Source of the DNA: Chamaea fasciata
Taxonomy: Eukaryota > Chordata > Aves > Passeriformes > Sylviidae
Length of the DNA: 64,000 nt
Assembly: GCA_029207755.1 (NCBI GenBank)
Contig: JARCOQ010000002.1
Span: 11,051,156 to 11,115,155 of the forward strand
Direction: 5' to 3'
Shown: positions 59,339-64,000 of the stretch, piece by piece
Numbering within the stretch: the first letter of the stretch is position 1
Layout of the letters: every line of letters begins with the position of its first letter
Position numbers and translations under genes: made by a program
Notes under the pieces: generated by a model
Database searches by the model: none
Told to the model about the DNA's origin: nothing
Seen by the model: the letters and a program-made list of their open reading frames with translations, nothing else

Positions 59339-59426
59339 GGTTTTTTTGGTGGTTTTTTGTTGTTTTTTTTTTTGGTTTTTTTTTGGGTTTTTTTTGGGTT
59401 TTTTTTTTTGGGTTTTTTTTTTTTGT
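59339..59426. repeat. G/T-only low-complexity tract
   Basis: T runs of 8-13 are separated by GG or GGG. Four G-runs lie in the last 50 bp with long T loops. The minus strand is A/C only. The predicted Phe-rich peptides of this stretch are artefacts. Confidence 0.92.
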
Positions 59427-60829
59427 ATGTTCTTTTTTTCCTTAATGCTCTATTTGATAAGCTACATGTCTTACATTTTCAGCCATGGATGAAAGGGAGG
59501 AAACAGAATCCATGTAACCCCTTCCAGGACTTTTGCCTGTTCCCCTTAACTATTTCATACATGGAAACACAACATTTCAGATGTATTTGAATGCTGATTA
59601 TCCAGTGGTTTCATACAAACAATAATACAATATGAGTTTCAGGTGGTATTTGAAACATGCAAACACTTTTATGAGTATTCATTGCCAACAGCTGGGTTAT
59701 CAGTTAACTACAAAATCTATCATAAAATTTTAAGGTTTTATAATATAAACTCCCATTTTCTCCAACTTGTGAAGAGACTACTTGTGATTAAATTTATTCA
59801 CATGGCAAATGCTCAGTCCCATAATAAGCATTGCAAGTTTATGTTATTGCATAGATTTCTGGTACTGGACAACATAATTCATAGTTATGCCTGCAAGCAA
59901 TATTTGGGGTTTTTTTTGTAGTTCACAAGATTTGAGGAATACTTTAAAACACTATTCCACAGCAATTTAGAAAAGAGCTTTACAATGGCGTAGGGTTTTA
60001 AGTACAATGCTGTAAAGTAAAAGTACTGAGTCATAACAGGAGTTCTATACCCAGACAGGGCTTGTCTGCTCTTTTAATATATTTCATAAATATTGGGGGC
60101 AGGGGGATGCCTGATTCTTCTTCACTTAACTATACTTGTAGATAGTCCCATTTGTCTGGGAAAACATATTCAAAGTGGGACTCCTGGGAGCAAGAACTTG
60201 TGGAATTGAAATCTTTCTATTTCATATACATCATTGCATTGTAAATTAATAATGTAAAATAAAGCTTTGTATTGAGAAACAGATTGAAGTATTGTTTTTG
60301 TTTCTTTATTAATGACCATAATATTTTTCTCAAACTTCTCTGAAGCTTCACAGAACTGCTAGTTTTAGGAGAACAATTCCTAGGTGTGTTTGTAAATTAT
60401 TTACCTTTGCACAAGCAGAGGTATAAGTTAAAGGTATAATTTTTAAGGAAATGAAATTATTTTAGTTGTAGTGTGACAGAATAATTCTTAGATGCTCTAT
60501 GATTCTTTATTTTCATATGTCCATTTCAATTCTGATTACAGAGCTTGCGTTCTATTTTTCTTTTGCTGCGGAGTCCAGAGGGTTTAATACTCTTTTCCTA
60601 AAGTTGTATAGGGAACCAGTACATTAGACATTCTCAGGACTTTCTTAAAAGAGGTAAAAATAATTTTTTAATTCTTTTTTCTTTCTAAGTTCAGAGCTTT
60701 CTCTTTACCAGAGATGGAGCATATTCTATAATAATTTGCAAAATTTCTCACTTAAACTAAGGCTTTTTGTATTTCTGATAATACTAGAGTGTGTGTCTGG
60801 AAACTAAAAGATAAATAGAATATATATAC

Positions 60830-60831
<2 letters not shown>
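59427..60831. other. AT-rich non-coding stretch
   Basis: Nothing recognised. A minor AGGTATAA pair lies at about 60419-60439. Confidence 0.5.

Positions 60832-60863
<32 letters not shown>
60832..60863. repeat. (GA)n microsatellite
   Basis: About fifteen GA units, preceded by ATATATATACATA. It is a homopurine-homopyrimidine mirror tract able to form triplex DNA. Confidence 0.93.
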
Positions 60864-60868
<5 letters not shown>

Positions 60869-61679
60869 TATTTTCCATTTCATCGAATAAAATTATTATC
60901 TAGGCTACTTTGGATTGAACTACTATCATTTTCTCAGACTCTTTGGCAAGACACAAGTACTTCAGTAAAGAGAGATTTATTCTTCAGAAACACAGAGTAT
61001 GTTCTGTAGACAGATACTCTGTAAAATATTAAATGCCGTATACTTTTGGACTGCTTTTTCCGTCAAGATAAGTTTTCATCTTAAAAAAAAAGAAAAAGAA
61101 ACTGAGACTTCTCCAACTTTCTTTGCTAACAGCACATACATTATTTGAGGATTTTATTGTTTTGAGTTTTATAAATATTGTAGTGAACTATTTTTTTTCT
61201 GCAGAAGCAGGAAAGTAGAAAGAAGGAGGAGGAAAATAGCATAATATCCAAGTTCACTGAAAAAGCTCATCTTTTAAGATAATTTACTTTCTTTCTTACT
61301 TCTATCTAATACCCTACCCATAATTATTTTATCTGTGTATAAAGGGATTTTTAATGGTTAACATGGTCAACAACTCAGTAATAATAAAAACCATACTGCT
61401 GTGGAAATAAATTCACTCCGACATTAAGAAATGAATTGTACAATGGTAATGCATTGTTGCTGGTGATAGCAATGCTGACCATTCTGCAGAGTGGTTGGTG
61501 GTAAAAATACAAATTTAAAATTTATTTTCCAATGCAATTGAAGTACTTAGAAAGGAAGGGGAGAGTTATTAAAATACAAGTATTTTTGGTACAGTTTTGT
61601 ACAGATGGGACTGTAATTGGTGACATGGGAATAGTATATATACTGAAATATTTGAAATGCTAATTAATTTTTTACTTCA
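60864..61679. other. AT-rich non-coding stretch
   Basis: Nothing recognised. Confidence 0.5.
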
Positions 61680-61820
61680 GTTTTCCAACTGCCAGCTGTA
61701 ATTATGAATCTCATTTAACAGATGCTAACACATGGAGTAACTTCACTCCAGGAGTAGTCCCACTGAGACATGGAAGTAAAGTTACAGCTCAGGTACTTCA
61801 GCATTGGTTTAGGTACAGTT
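61680..61820. repeat. Possible ancient amniote interspersed repeat relic
   Basis: The parts ACATGGAGTAACTTCACTCC, GAGTAGTCCCACTGA and AGTAAAGTTAC resemble the self-complementary middle of old repeats common in reptile genomes ('agtagtcccattga ... agtaaagttac'). The copy is degenerate and shortened. From memory, not a search. Confidence 0.38.
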
Positions 61821-62986
61821 CTAGGAATTTGTTGAATGCTACCATTAAAGACTGTCTGGTGCCTAGGTTATAAACCATTTGCATTTTGAATATATTTAGT
61901 TATACATAAACTAAATTATGCACTGATATTCTTTATCAAGATTAATGGAGGCCTTCAAATTTAAATTTATCACTGCTTACAATCCTTAAAATTTCATTAT
62001 TTGTTGACAGAGGTGAATGAATCTGAAGTGTGTTTTAGATCCACAGCGCTTTCATAAAATTTGAGAGATGGATGTGAAATGGTTTATGAAAATATTTCAA
62101 TTAGTTTTATATTATACTATTTTCCAGTGGGATGTATTATATACAGAGAAGTGTTCTAATAACAGTAATAGTGTATCTAAATTTTCTCAAGTCTTCTTTT
62201 TGAATTTTCAAGAACATTTGAATAAAGCATCTGTTTAAAAGAAGTTCTATACAAGCAGGAGTTCAGTTGGTAGAATGAACAGAAATAAAAACTTTAGGCT
62301 TTCGTCAGTGTCTTCCCTCTTTCCCTTCCTTCTGAAAATGATACAAAAACACATTAAAAAGACAACCTCTTTTATTCTATTTATTGTTGAAATATAAAAT
62401 CAACTTAATACTCAGAATCAATTCCATTGTTTGTTTGTTGTGTTTTTCCCTTTTATCAATATTTAAATATATGTACCATTTATAGTTACATTTTTATTTC
62501 ATTATTAAGAACTGTAATTCTGTTCAGTGGAAAACCCTGTATTATTCAATCCAGTTTGGAAATTTAATTTTAAACTTTCAGGTCAAATTAAATGTCTTTG
62601 TAACTGTAAAATTAAAAATCATTAATATTCTGAATTACTTCAGTTCCACAGGACATTTTAACAAGGGTTTAGTAGGAATGGATCCAAAAATATTCTGTAT
62701 AATATTAGTAGAAATGACTTGAAATTCTTTGTTGTGCAACAGGAAATATGTTCCTTTTATAACACTTTCTGGCTGTCGAACAATTCTTCAAGAATTTGTA
62801 ATAGTGAGACGATTTTGTAAATTCTGGAACAGGGTAATATTTTTTTCCTTCACTGTAAGGACAGAAAATCCTTTCAGGACAAAGAAATAAAACCCCTGAA
62901 GGAATGCACTAGACAGTAGAACAAATCCTCCTCAATTCCAGAAAAGCAACTAAGCTTATTACCTTGTGCTGTTGTTTTTTTTTTTG

Positions 62987-62989
<3 letters not shown>
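61821..62989. other. AT-rich non-coding stretch
   Basis: Very AT-rich, with no frames of note and no recognised repeat. Confidence 0.5.

Positions 62990-63030
<41 letters not shown>
62990..63030. repeat. (ATT)n microsatellite
   Basis: About thirteen to fourteen uninterrupted trinucleotide units, preceded by an 11-bp T run and GTTG. Confidence 0.95.
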
Positions 63031-63990
63031 TTCCAAAGTGATTTTAAGATGTTTTAAAGGTTACTGAGAAAACAGAAAGCACATTTTGAAGCAACTTCTA
63101 GATGTTTCAGAATAAAGGAAAGAACAGCCTGGTTCTGTGCTGCCTTTTGAAACTTAAACTTGGGCAAAAGTGTTTTTGCATTTATCCAGATGCCTTTTTT
63201 TCTTCTTGCTTTGAAAGGACTGTAGTTGAATAGGGATTTGTATTGATAAAAACTAATAGAAGTGTAATTAAAAAAGGGTAAGTAGAGATTACAGAAGATT
63301 GTGTTATTTCATGTTTTCTAAGTTATCCAGTCATTATTTTAAATGTTTTTGCTTTCCTTATTCCAGTGCGAAAAATGAGGGTGTGAATGATGCAGTACTT
63401 AGAAAGTTAAGGTGAATTTTCAGGCTGAATGCAAAAGCAGTAAAAAGTATAACAGGAAATTTCATATTGCTTCACACTAATGTTCAGGGCTAGGCTATAA
63501 CCATGGGAAGGACAACAGAGTGGGAAGTAATGTCTTTCTTTAAAAGACACAACATACTATATTTTTATGCATTAATAAAGATTAAGTATTTAAAAAACCA
63601 AAGCCTTGCTTTGTCAGCCACTGCAATTTATTTGGTTGATTTTTTCATGCATTTTCCAAGATTGTTTCCTGTGCAAATTCAGGGATGGAACTGAGGTGGC
63701 TAATTCACATAGTTTTATGGAAGATAACCCCCTATTTTTCAGCCCTTTGTCCCCTCCATCTCTTACTATTGCAAGTTCTTATTTTGATACTTAGTTGCTA
63801 GAGCCAAAAAAAATACAGGAGAGATCTTCATCTTGCCACTCTGCTTTGCTTTATACAGTCATGTTTGTTTTCTTGGTGTGTGAGTGGAAGGTAGCAGCAG
63901 TTTAATCGTCAGTGTACGATGGGCTCTGGGAGGTTTGTGCCTTTCATTAGTTCCTTGAAGAGCAGAATTTGGGTACAAGATGCATGAAGG
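63031..63990. other. AT-rich non-coding stretch up to the right edge
   Basis: Nothing recognised in the body of the stretch. Two overlapping plus-strand frames of about 62 codons (63503-63794) are unremarkable. Confidence 0.45.
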
Positions 63991-64000
63991 TACTCACCTC
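63991..64000 (-). promoter_or_regulatory. Candidate 5' splice donor at the window edge
   Basis: The plus strand ends TACTCACCTC. On the minus strand this reads GAG|GTGAGTA, which fits the donor consensus MAG|GTRAGT at every position but the first. If real, a minus-strand exon ends at 63998 and continues off the right edge, and at least the right part of this window is its intron. Confidence 0.4.

Noticed and set aside
59380..59426. G-quadruplex from GGG runs
   Set aside because: The loops are 8-13 T long, beyond the usual stable range; only a weak structure is plausible.
59259..59590. Two Phe/Gly-rich frames resembling membrane proteins
   Set aside because: They are translations of the G/T-only tract; hydrophobicity follows from TTT and GGT codons.
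1..64000. CRISPR arrays, operons, tRNA or rRNA genes
   Set aside because: No regularly spaced repeats, no ribosomal or tRNA sequence signatures, and the DNA is of vertebrate type.

Overview
This window looks like nuclear DNA from a bird, from a gene-poor, AT-rich macrochromosomal region. The taxon call rests on four CR1 retrotransposon copies of avian type. Two of them carry the recognisable CR1 3' end with degenerate ATTCTATG-type tails, and one keeps part of the reverse transcriptase including its FADD active site. The many A/C-only and G/T-only tracts (CAAA, AACC, TTTGG units) are a texture I associate with songbird assemblies, so a passerine is likely but not proven. Nothing here is bacterial or viral in layout: there are no operons, tRNAs, rRNAs or CRISPR arrays.

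I find no protein-coding gene that I can defend. The longest open frames (209 codons at 18137-18766 minus, 176 at 14918-15448 minus, 173 at 41658-42179 plus) match no family I know. Most sit in locally GC-rich DNA, where stop codons are rare. The window is best read as a long intron or an intergenic stretch. One clue favours an intron: the last ten bases read, on the minus strand, as a near-perfect 5' splice donor (GAG|GTGAGTA). An exon of a minus-strand gene may therefore end within about three bases of the right edge.

Layout. 1-7.1 kb: AT-rich DNA with an A/C tract, a 29-bp poly-A and a CA microsatellite. 7.1-8.3 kb: possible conserved elements followed by a small CpG-rich island. 8.3-13.5 kb: AT-rich, with a 25-bp poly-C run and one candidate TATA box. 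13.5-14.0 kb: candidate enhancer. 14.9-16.4 kb: unexplained segment with many minus-strand frames. 18.1-18.8 kb: the 209-codon frame. 21.8-25.7 kb: three candidate regulatory elements and two possible ancient repeat relics. 31.9-32.1 kb: CR1 (+). 35.1-36.6 kb: another block of minus-strand frames. 38.4-38.5 kb: homeodomain-type element. 39.3 kb: inverted TG/CA microsatellite pair. 40.7 kb: A/C tract. 41.0-42.2 kb: GC-rich block containing a CR1 (-). 45.2 kb: perfect 22-bp palindrome. 47.9-50.9 kb: candidate regulatory elements with short direct repeats. 52.7-55.3 kb: two CR1 copies in opposite orientations. 58.2-59.2 kb: the most striking stretch, with an A/C tract, a strong CpG island, a 46-bp poly-T and then possible conserved non-coding DNA. 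59.3-64 kb: AT-rich with GA and ATT microsatellites.

No new biological system is evident. The best leads are the 58.2-59.2 kb CpG-island locus, the splice donor at the right edge, the 209-codon frame, and the candidate regulatory elements that share homeodomain-type motifs. All regulatory calls are made by eye from motif content and lack of repeat signature; no alignment or conservation data were available.
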